Assembly: GCA_947066815.1 (NCBI GenBank)
Contig: CAMSZT010000012.1
Coordinates: 22,897-86,896, forward strand
DNA from: an uncultured Lachnotalea sp.
Lineage (GTDB): Bacteria > Bacillota > Clostridia > Lachnospirales > Lachnospiraceae
DNA: 64,000 nt
Reading direction: 5' to 3'
A model generated the notes under the pieces. It ran no database searches and was not told the origin of the DNA. It saw nothing but the letters and a program-made list of their open reading frames with translations. Within the stretch, counting starts at the first letter, position 1, and each line of letters starts with the position of its first letter. Shown piece after piece: positions 53,332-63,000 of the stretch. The position numbers were made by a program, and so were the translations under genes.

Positions 53332-54381
53332 TTGAAAAGCTCGTACTCTGAGAAGGATGTGATCCTTCTTCTAAAGGATATCACCGGGATGGTCCTGCCG
53401 CAGCCGGCCGAGGAGAGGGAAAGACTGATCCAGTCGGGACGGCATTACAGTGAAATGCTCCCGGTCGAATATGTCCCTACGGAAACTTATATGCAGATCT
53501 ATCAGGATGCCTTAAAGACCTTTGCGGAGCCGGTCGCGGAGGCTGTCGGCGTCCTCGCCGGCCGGATCATGGAACGGCGGGGTCCGGATGTTGTGCTCGT
53601 CTCCCTGGCAAGGGCCGGGATCCCAATCGGGATCCTCCTCAAACGATATCTCAGAAAGAAATACGGCCTTGACGTCCCCCACTATGCCATCTCCATCATC
53701 CGCGGCAGGGGGATCGACGGCAATGCCATGGAGTACCTGCTCCGCCGCCACAGCCCGACCAGTCTTCTGTTTGTCGACGGCTGGATCGGAAAGGGCGCGA
53801 TCCTGAACGAATTAAAAAAGGACATGGCGGCCTATGAGGGGGTCTTCCCCGAGATCGCGGTACTGGCGGATCCCGCCAATATCACGGAGCTGTGCGGGAC
53901 CCATGAGGATATCCTGATCCCCAGCTCCTGCCTCAACAGCACTGTGTCGGGGCTTTTGAGCCGTACCTTCCTCCGGGACGATATCATCGGGAAGCAGGAT
54001 TTCCACGGCGCGGTGTACTACGGGGAGCTTAAGGATTCCGATCTGTCCTACGAATTTATCCACGCGATCGAAGAAAAATTTTCCATGAGGGCCGGAAAGC
54101 CGGGGAAAGCCGCAGAGGGAACCGGGCTCGAGGAGGTCATGGAGATCCAAAAAACCTTTGGCGTGGACGATATCAACCTCATCAAGCCGGGAATCGGCGA
54201 AGCCACACGGGTACTGCTGCGCCGGATCCCCTGGAAGATACTGATCGCCAGGCACTGCAAAGACGATCCCCGGCTCGCCCCTCTTGTGAGGCTCGCCACG
54301 GAAAAACAGGTCCCGGTGGAAGCTTATCCGCTCAGGCATTACAAATGCTGCGGGATCATCAAAAAAATGGCCGATACCTGA
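53332..54381 (+). CDS. StiP/Pelota-type protein of the Ter module
   Basis: 349 aa, TTG start 3 nt after the PRTase stop with AAGGTGG upstream. The N-terminal portion (about 1-250) matches the StiP-type domain, a phosphoribosyltransferase-like fold annotated in databases as a cysteine protease: SGRHYSEMLPVEYVPTETYM, LVSLARAGIPIGILLKRYL, YAISIIRGRGID and LFVDGWIGKGAI. The last 80-90 residues (FGVDDINLIKPGIGEATRVL to RHYKCCGIIKK) look like a Pelota-type RNA-binding domain. Enzymatic activity is uncertain. It ends at a bidirectional terminator. Confidence 0.85.
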   Translation: MKSSYSEKDVILLLKDITGMVLPQPAEERERLIQSGRHYSEMLPVEYVPTETYMQIYQDALKTFAEPVAEAVGVLAGRIMERRGPDVVLVSLARAGIPIGILLKRYLRKKYGLDVPHYAISIIRGRGIDGNAMEYLLRRHSPTSLLFVDGWIGKGAILNELKKDMAAYEGVFPEIAVLADPANITELCGTHEDILIPSSCLNSTVSGLLSRTFLRDDIIGKQDFHGAVYYGELKDSDLSYEFIHAIEEKFSMRAGKPGKAAEGTGLEEVMEIQKTFGVDDINLIKPGIGEATRVLLRRIPWKILIARHCKDDPRLAPLVRLATEKQVPVEAYPLRHYKCCGIIKKMADT

Positions 54382-54385
54382 GAGA

Positions 54386-54446
54386 CAGAAAAAGGGCTGC
54401 CGCAGTGGGTGCTTCTTCGAGCATCCGTTCGGCAGTCCTTTTTCTG
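54386..54446. terminator. Bidirectional terminator
   Basis: Arms starting CAGAAAAAGGGCTGCCG and ending CGGCAGTCCTTTTTCTG form a stem of more than 20 bp with A/T-rich flanks, serving both strands between the convergent StiP-type and PutP genes. Confidence 0.88.
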
Positions 54447-54477
54447 CGCAGGGGAGGATAAATTTCCCCTGCTCGAT

Positions 54478-56019
54478 TCACGCATTTCTATTCACCGACT
54501 CGAATTCTTTCACGATCTCCTCCGAAGGCGGCGCCGTCACAAAAGATACGATCAGAATGGCCGCCGAAGCCGCCAGGAATGCGGGGAGCAGCTCGTAGAT
54601 ATCCCAGAACCCTCCCATGGGACGGACCAGGAATTTCCACACGAACACCGTGATCCCACCGGTGACCATTCCCGCCAGGGCGCCCCACTTGCTGCTCCGC
54701 TTCCAGAACAGGGCGAACAGCATCACCGGCCCGAAGGCCGCGCCGAACCCGGCCCAGGCAAAGGACACGATCTTAAACACGGAACTGTCCGGATCCCAGG
54801 CCAGCCCGATGCCGACCACCGCGATCCCGAGGACCGTCAGACGGGCGATCCGCATGGCCGTCTTCGCGGTCATCTTGATCTTCAGGAAATCCTGCAGAAG
54901 ATTCTGGGACACGCTGGAGGAGGCCGCCAAAAGCTGGGAATCCGCCGTGGACATGGTGCAGGCCAGGATCCCCGCCATGATGACGCCGGCAAGGAGCGCC
55001 AGCAGTACCCCGTTCCGGCTGAGGATGTCCGCCAGCCGGATGATCACGGTCTCCGCCTCGGAGCTTCCCTCCAGCACAGGAAGGTTTCCCGCCGCCGTCA
55101 CCGCATTCCCGATGACACCGATCAGGATCGCCACAAACATGGCGATCACCACCCAGACGCTCCCGATCCTCCGGGAAACCTTGAGCTCCTTCTCGTCCCG
55201 GATCGCCATAAACCGCAGAAGGATATGGGGCATGCCAAAATATCCCAGCCCCCAGGCAAGCATGGAGGCAACATTCAAAAACCCGTAGGGGCTTGCCGTG
55301 TTATCCGCCGCATTGTGGATCTGGGTCAGGCTCAGATAACCGCTCAGGCTCTTCGCATTCTCTGCCACGGCCCCCGGTCCGCCCGCGTAGGATATCCCGA
55401 AAAACACGACCACCACCAGAGAGACCGTCATCACGATACTCTGGATCAGGTCCGTCGTGGATACGGCCAGAAATCCGCCCATGACCGTATAGCCCACCAC
55501 CACCGCCGCACCGACGATCATGGCCAGGTGATAGTCCACGCCGAACAGGGTGTGGAACAACGTCCCGATGGCCTTAAAGCCCGACGCCGTATAAGGAATG
55601 AAAAAGATCAGGATCACGAGGGCCGCGATACAGGCCAGCACGTTCTTTCCATCCCGGTAACGTCGGGAAAAGAAATCCGGGATCGTGATGGACTCCGTTT
55701 TCACCGAATACCGGTACAGCCGCTTCGACACGATCAGCCAGTTTAAATAGGTACCGACCGCCAGCCCGACGGCTGTCCACCCCGCGTCGGCAATGCCGCT
55801 CAGGTACGCGACTCCGGGAAGCCCCATCAGAAGCCAGCTGCTCATGTCCGACGCCTCCGCGCTCATGGCCGTCACCAGCGGCCCCAGCTTCCTTCCTCCC
55901 AGATAAAAATCTCCGGCGCTCTTCCCGCTGCCTTTTCTGTTGGCATAAAATCCCACATACAGCATACCTGCCAGATAAACAACGATCGCGGTCAAAATGC
56001 AGATCTGTTCCATACTCAT
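54478..56019 (-). CDS. putP: Sodium/proline symporter (PutP-like SSS family)
   Basis: Sodium-driven importer, 513 aa with 12-13 membrane helices. Family cues: FYLGGRKLGPLVTAMSAEAS near residues 38-57, SSWLLMGLPGVAYLSG, YTASGFKAIGTLF, MGGFLAVSTTDLIQ and the GLGYFGMPHILLRFMAI sodium-site region. These match PutP rather than sugar or pantothenate members, so proline is the likely substrate. GGAGGAGAGG precedes the ATG. Its promoter is 200 nt upstream. Confidence 0.92.
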   Translation of the reverse strand: MSMEQICILTAIVVYLAGMLYVGFYANRKGSGKSAGDFYLGGRKLGPLVTAMSAEASDMSSWLLMGLPGVAYLSGIADAGWTAVGLAVGTYLNWLIVSKRLYRYSVKTESITIPDFFSRRYRDGKNVLACIAALVILIFFIPYTASGFKAIGTLFHTLFGVDYHLAMIVGAAVVVGYTVMGGFLAVSTTDLIQSIVMTVSLVVVVFFGISYAGGPGAVAENAKSLSGYLSLTQIHNAADNTASPYGFLNVASMLAWGLGYFGMPHILLRFMAIRDEKELKVSRRIGSVWVVIAMFVAILIGVIGNAVTAAGNLPVLEGSSEAETVIIRLADILSRNGVLLALLAGVIMAGILACTMSTADSQLLAASSSVSQNLLQDFLKIKMTAKTAMRIARLTVLGIAVVGIGLAWDPDSSVFKIVSFAWAGFGAAFGPVMLFALFWKRSSKWGALAGMVTGGITVFVWKFLVRPMGGFWDIYELLPAFLAASAAILIVSFVTAPPSEEIVKEFESVNRNA

Positions 56020-56220
56020 GGTCCTCTCCTCCGTCTTTCCTTTCTGTCAGCGCCGCCGGATTCCGGTCACCGGCCATGGCCGGATCCAGATCTATTTTCC
56101 CGCTTCCGATCCCGGCTCCCGGACGGCTCTCCATCGCCGAACTCAGGCTGTTTCCGAGGCCTGCCTCCGAACGGCCGTTTCAGTATAGCACGCTTTATTT
56201 CCAGACGCAATAGAGAACGA

Positions 56221-56249
56221 AGTATAGACTATATACCGTACTTTCGCAA
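56221..56249 (-). promoter_or_regulatory. Promoter of putP
   Basis: Minus strand: TTGCGA (56249-56244), 17 nt, TATACT (56226-56221). It gives a leader of about 195 nt. A second extended -10 (TGCTATACT) lies closer to the gene, near 56183-56190. The 348-nt gap between putP and tetR holds only these and the tetR terminator. Confidence 0.65.
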
Positions 56250-56292
56250 TAAAAAAGTCTGATTTTCCCTTTATATAAAAGCAAATCAGACT
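56249..56292 (-). terminator. Terminator of tetR
   Basis: Perfect stem AGTCTGATTT/AAATCAGACT (56256-56265 and 56283-56292), followed in the minus direction by TTTTTTATT. It lies 76 nt beyond the TetR stop codon. Confidence 0.88.
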
Positions 56293-56367
56293 GTACGATT
56301 TTTATTTCCAAATATAGGGTATTAAAAAACTTTTTCCAAGCAGGACACTATCCTGCCGGCCGCCGCC

Positions 56368-56982
56368 TCAATCTTCTATGGACCGCGGCTCCTCCCTGTT
56401 CGCCAAAAATCCGCTGAGAAAAGCCGGCATGGTCCGCAGAGCGTACTGTTTCAGGGAATATTCCCCGGCGCAGAGGCACCAGTCGTACATGAGCGCCCGC
56501 TCGCAGAGGGCATAAAGCTTCACCATCTCCCCCACGGAAAGCGCCGTCCCGAGCTCTCCTCTCTCCTGCCCCTCCGCGATGATCCGCCTGAGCAGCCGGT
56601 AATAGGTACGGCTGTGATCCATCAGATGCTTCTCCCCATTGGTCGTAAGCTGCGTGGACAGGAGCCTGGACAGAAGCTCCATGGAAATGCTGTTCTCGAT
56701 CATCCCGAACAGCTCCCCGTTGAGAAACAGCAACTTGTCCATGGCCTTCATATCCTCCGTAAATTCTTTCTCCAACTCCTCATACTTCTCGTCAAACAGG
56801 GTGCTGAGGGTGCCAAGAAGCGCATCCTTCCCATCAAAATAATGATAAAACGACCCCTTCGAAGTCTGGGACCGGGCAATGATCTCCTCCACTGTCGTAT
56901 CCTCATACCCCTGCTCATAAAACAGCTTCCATGCGGCGCTCACGATCTTTCCCCTAGTGTTTCTTGTGTTTTTTCTGGCCAT
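56368..56982 (-). CDS. TetR/AcrR family transcriptional regulator
   Basis: 204 aa. N-terminal TetR helix-turn-helix: KIVSAAWKLFYEQGYEDTTV followed by EEIIARSQTSKGSFYHYFDGKDALL (in two parts), a near-consensus DNA-binding domain. The C-terminal ligand domain is not assignable. AAGGAAG precedes the ATG. It lies between putP and the left end of the CRISPR array; since the array is transcribed leftward and no terminator is seen between them, CRISPR read-through into this gene is possible. Target genes unknown. Confidence 0.9.
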   Translation of the reverse strand: MARKNTRNTRGKIVSAAWKLFYEQGYEDTTVEEIIARSQTSKGSFYHYFDGKDALLGTLSTLFDEKYEELEKEFTEDMKAMDKLLFLNGELFGMIENSISMELLSRLLSTQLTTNGEKHLMDHSRTYYRLLRRIIAEGQERGELGTALSVGEMVKLYALCERALMYDWCLCAGEYSLKQYALRTMPAFLSGFLANREEPRSIED

Positions 56983-57073
56983 GGCTTCTTCCTTTCATCA
57001 GTCGTTTGTTTTTGTCTGCGCTTCCGCGAAAGGAGCATTCAATTCTTTTTCACTTAAACATGTATTTAATATT

Positions 57074-60000
57074 ATTTCAATCCACGCTCCCGCGAGGGGA
57101 GCGACTCCGGCGGATCACGCTTGCCCTGTCCCCACCTTGCATTTCAATCCACGCTCCCGCGAGGGGAGCGACAGTGCCCTGGGATGAGAGCCAGGCACTC
57201 CCGGACAATTTCAATCCACGCTCCCGCGAGGGGAGCGACTGCGGATCGAGGAGTACCCGGCTTATCCGGTAGCGATTTCAATCCACGCTCCCGCGAGGGG
57301 AGCGACACTACAAAAGCATATACGGCGAGGATTCCATGCCGATTTCAATCCACGCTCCCGCGAGGGGAGCGACGACAGCTTTGAGGACATCGGCCTCGCC
57401 ATGGCTATTTCAATCCACGCTCCCGCGAGGGGAGCGACGAAGGAAACCCAGTCGAAACATACAGATCTGTCAATTTCAATCCACGCTCCCGCGAGGGGAG
57501 CGACTCGTCATCCTCTCCGATGACATCATCCCGGACGGATTTCAATCCACGCTCCCGCGAGGGGAGCGACGGCAGTGGGAGATTCGGTGGTCTGCGGACC
57601 TGACAATTTCAATCCACGCTCCCGCGAGGGGAGCGACTGTTTGAGGATTTTTCCTGTGATGATGATGTGCTGATTTCAATCCACGCTCCCGCGAGGGGAG
57701 CGACGCATAAAGGAAATTGGCCCAAAAACGGCATACTGTATTTCAATCCACGCTCCCGCGAGGGGAGCGACGGAGATTTGGATTATTTGAGATGATAGGA
57801 TAGGCTATTTCAATCCACGCTCCCGCGAGGGGAGCGACCGCATATCAATGAGCGTTTCTAAGGATTTCAGACATTTCAATCCACGCTCCCGCGAGGGGAG
57901 CGACTGAGCCGTCGGTGTAGACTGTGATTTTATCCATATTTCAATCCACGCTCCCGCGAGGGGAGCGACTGCGACGGCTTCTATGCTGTCAACACGTCCA
58001 TTCTATTTCAATCCACGCTCCCGCGAGGGGAGCGACAATCATTCACAATTCCAGAAATGATTGTGTTTTCAATTTCAATCCACGCTCCCGCGAGGGGAGC
58101 GACCTGGCTGAATATTTGCAATCTCTGATGCCTGTTATTTCAATCCACGCTCCCGCGAGGGGAGCGACCATCCACTCCTTATGGATTTTTGGTGTCCAAC
58201 GATTTCAATCCACGCTCCCGCGAGGGGAGCGACAGGGTGTGTGTACATGCCACCGGCTTTCCGCCCATTTCAATCCACGCTCCCGCGAGGGGAGCGACGC
58301 AGAATGCGGTCGTCCATTATGCGGCGCTCTGTAAATTTCAATCCACGCTCCCGCGAGGGGAGCGACGTAGATTGTAACGCATTCTTCCTGTACCGGCAAG
58401 AATTTCAATCCACGCTCCCGCGAGGGGAGCGACGCAAGCTTGCCAACAGCAATGAGGTGGACGTGCTGATTTCAATCCACGCTCCCGCGAGGGGAGCGAC
58501 ATGGGTGAGCGATATGTCCAAGCAGTTTTCCCCATTTCAATCCACGCTCCCGCGAGGGGAGCGACCCACCAGGTCAGGACTTTCTTCTGCTTGGTGGAAT
58601 TTCAATCCACGCTCCCGCGAGGGGAGCGACCCAATCATAATACCGCAATCCAAACAGACATCAATTTCAATCCACGCTCCCGCGAGGGGAGCGACCATTG
58701 GGTGTATCCTGCTTTAGCGAGTGCATAGAGATTTCAATCCACGCTCCCGCGAGGGGAGCGACCAGCAGTAAAAACGGGCATTTTCCAACTATGGAATTTC
58801 AATCCACGCTCCCGCGAGGGGAGCGACCTATACGGCCGTCTCCGTTGCTGTCGGGGCATGATAATTTCAATCCACGCTCCCGCGAGGGGAGCGACCTTTT
58901 TGGTTTTCTGCAAATTCAATGTCGTGAAGATTTCAATCCACGCTCCCGCGAGGGGAGCGACGGCTATTCCCGTAACGGTGATTACAGCCGGGAGGGATTT
59001 CAATCCACGCTCCCGCGAGGGGAGCGACCACCACCAGGTCAGGACTTTCTTCTGCTTGGTGGAATTTCAATCCACGCTCCCGCGAGGGGAGCGACAAGGC
59101 GTTGTTGGCGTTGTTCTGAAACTCTTTCGATTTCAATCCACGCTCCCGCGAGGGGAGCGACGTGAGAGCAGGCACCGTCCTGGAGGTGATCGGATTCGAT
59201 TTCAATCCACGCTCCCGCGAGGGGAGCGACCGCGTCACAGGTGTAGGTCTCCGCCTCCCCGAGGATTTCAATCCACGCTCCCGCGAGGGGAGCGACGCAG
59301 TCTGGCCGTGGCGGGAATCCCCGTCACGATTTCAATCCACGCTCCCGCGAGGGGAGCGACATAGCGGATTGCGTTTCTTTCGTCCCTGATTTCCCATTTC
59401 AATCCACGCTCCCGCGAGGGGAGCGACTCCAAGAAGCCAATGACATGCACATTGATGATGTATTTCAATCCACGCTCCCGCGAGGGGAGCGACAGTTTGT
59501 TGGGAAAGTAACGGGAGTGCTCGGCTATTTCAATCCACGCTCCCGCGAGGGGAGCGACTTTAACTGCGATACAAGTTTATAGCACCTTTGCAATTTCAAT
59601 CCACGCTCCCGCGAGGGGAGCGACCAATCCTTCTTCTACAGCAATCCATATACTACTTTATTTCAATCCACGCTCCCGCGAGGGGAGCGACGTTTACGCC
59701 CGATACTCTCCCGACAAGAAATATTAATTTCAATCCACGCTCCCGCGAGGGGAGCGACCACAAACTTCACAAATAACCCCACTATGAGTATCGATTTCAA
59801 TCCACGCTCCCGCGAGGGGAGCGACGAAGCATCTGCCAATGTGGTAAGGAGGGGATAGGATTTCAATCCACGCTCCCGCGAGGGGAGCGACACTGATCAC
59901 CGCTCAAGACACGGCCCCGGAAGGTTTATTTCAATCCACGCTCCCGCGAGGGGAGCGACTTTGTAATCCCATATTGCCCTCCTTTAATTGGAATTTCAAT

Positions 60001-63000
60001 CCACGCTCCCGCGAGGGGAGCGACTACATTCCGCAATTATATTTGCAAGCGTAAAATTTTATTTCAATCCACGCTCCCGCGAGGGGAGCGACCACAACCA
60101 CTGTCAAGGCTTCCGTTGTTTAGAGCTATTTCAATCCACGCTCCCGCGAGGGGAGCGACGCCGATTGCTCGGTATTGCTGGATTTCTTCAAGAATTTCAA
60201 TCCACGCTCCCGCGAGGGGAGCGACATAAATTCGCTTTCCGTACATATCACAGTTTAATTATTTCAATCCACGCTCCCGCGAGGGGAGCGACGTTTCCTC
60301 CAAGGTATACAAGTCTAAATCACATCCATTTCAATCCACGCTCCCGCGAGGGGAGCGACTCTGCTGCCAAACCAGTAGATTACCTCATTCAGACATTTCA
60401 ATCCACGCTCCCGCGAGGGGAGCGACGTCAATGCCTCTGCCATATTTTCACTTCTTTTTTTATTTCAATCCACGCTCCCGCGAGGGGAGCGACTTCCCAT
60501 TCACACTTATGACCTCTATCTTTCACAAATTTCAATCCACGCTCCCGCGAGGGGAGCGACTGATCAAACTCCATAAGCCGCATTCGCCATCAGAATTTCA
60601 ATCCACGCTCCCGCGAGGGGAGCGACGGTTTTTAGACAATCTTTTTACAGACGCCGCAAAGATTTCAATCCACGCTCCCGCGAGGGGAGCGACGACTGAT
60701 AGTAATAAATATAACGAGTACGATAAAATTTCAATCCACGCTCCCGCGAGGGGAGCGACATGCGCTAAATGCAACTTAAAGCATTTGGACGACGATTTCA
60801 ATCCACGCTCCCGCGAGGGGAGCGACATAATTGGGCAAGCTCTGCAAGTTTCGACTTGCAAATTTCAATCCACGCTCCCGCGAGGGGAGCGACATCATCC
60901 ATATTGTACTGCTTACACAATTCATCAAATTTCAATCCACGCTCCCGCGAGGGGAGCGACTACCCCTCCGGGGCTTCCCCCTCCTCCATCGCAGATTTCA
61001 ATCCACGCTCCCGCGAGGGGAGCGACCATACAGCCACTGCTGCGCGTCCAGTGTGTCCTGATTTCAATCCACGCTCCCGCGAGGGGAGCGACGTCATTAT
61101 GTATTTCACCATCCTTTCACCATCCAATTTCAATCCACGCTCCCGCGAGGGGAGCGACCGTTCCGTGTGGTCTTCCTCTTCGCCGCTGAAAAATTTCAAT
61201 CCACGCTCCCGCGAGGGGAGCGACCGCTTCAGCTCCGTGCGCTGCTTCATCAGCGCAAGATTTCAATCCACGCTCCCGCGAGGGGAGCGACGTACTGCTT
61301 CGACGTGCTGATTTCTTTCAGGATATTTCAATCCACGCTCCCGCGAGGGGAGCGACTCACAGTGTCCTTGCAGTTCTCCCATATAAAGCGATTTCAATCC
61401 ACGCTCCCGCGAGGGGAGCGACTGTCTTTATTCCTCCTTTTCTGCTTCCTGTGCATACATATTTCAATCCACGCTCCCGCGAGGGGAGCGACCCAGATGG
61501 ATGTCACCGTTGACTGCACCGCGTTATTTCAATCCACGCTCCCGCGAGGGGAGCGACTGTCAGGGCTTCCTTCAGCTGCCGCTCCTCCTCCAATTTCAAT
61601 CCACGCTCCCGCGAGGGGAGCGACAGTGTGGTCACAGGCTCCACGTTGACATACTGCTATTTCAATCCACGCTCCCGCGAGGGGAGCGACGTTTCCGACT
61701 TCATACTGGCACAGATACATCTTCGGATTTCAATCCACGCTCCCGCGAGGGGAGCGACGCTTCAGCTCCGTGCGCTGCTTCATCAGCGCAAGATTTCAAT
61801 CCACGCTCCCGCGAGGGGAGCGACTCCACGCGGATGTCACCGTGGACTTCACGCTGTTATTTCAATCCACGCTCCCGCGAGGGGAGCGACGAATGCGGAT
61901 GCGTTGTGCGGGTCGTATGCGATATTTCAATCCACGCTCCCGCGAGGGGAGCGACTCAGGGATGCCTGTTTCTGCCTTTTGAGGGCGGATTTCAATCCAC
62001 GCTCCCGCGAGGGGAGCGACATGCAGGCCAAGATGTTCACGGCGCTGTCCATCAATTTCAATCCACGCTCCCGCGAGGGGAGCGACCGCTGATGATTCCG
62101 TGGCTGCTATTGCTCAATGGCAATTTCAATCCACGCTCCCGCGAGGGGAGCGACTGTTCCCCCTGCCGTCGTACACTTCCTTCACATACATTTCAATCCA
62201 CGCTCCCGCGAGGGGAGCGACACTCCCCGTCGCATTCCTCCATCGTGTTGTAGATATTTCAATCCACGCTCCCGCGAGGGGAGCGACTCCACCGTCTCGA
62301 ATGACACAAACTGCTTCCCCTATTTCAATCCACGCTCCCGCGAGGGGAGCGACTCTGTTTCATCCGCCAGTGATTCCAGCTGTTTCTATTTCAATCCACG
62401 CTCCCGCGAGGGGAGCGACCCAGCATCAGCTGTATGACGGCATCATCATCGTCATTTCAATCCACGCTCCCGCGAGGGGAGCGACGATGCAGGCCAAGAT
62501 GTTCACGGCGCTGTCCATCAATTTCAATCCACGCTCCCGCGAGGGGAGCGACCTTCATGTGTTCCTGCACCCGCATCTTCGGGATATTTCAATCCACGCT
62601 CCCGCGAGGGGAGCGACACTTCTCCGTCCATCTCGTTGACCACCGTCACCTATTTCAATCCACGCTCCCGCGAGGGGAGCGACTCCGTCCCACGCTGCCA
62701 TCAATGTCGTCATCAGATTTCAATCCACGCTCCCGCGAGGGGAGCGACTGGCAGCAGCAAAGGACATCCACTTCGTCATGCAGATTTCAATCCACGCTCC
62801 CGCGAGGGGAGCGACCCCATCTCTTCACCTTCTTTCCCTGCGCCTAATTATTTCAATCCACGCTCCCGCGAGGGGAGCGACCGGCACTCGTTCGGCTTCT
62901 GTATGCCGTTATTGATGATTTCAATCCACGCTCCCGCGAGGGGAGCGACTTGCCCTTCATCCTCCTTATGCTCCACATTGCAATTTCAATCCACGCTCCC

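Noticed and set aside
56983..57073. CRISPR leader on the left side of the array
   Set aside because: The repeat orientation for type I-C and the shared right ends of recurring spacers both place the leader on the right; this gap is only 91 nt and must also hold the tetR ribosome site.
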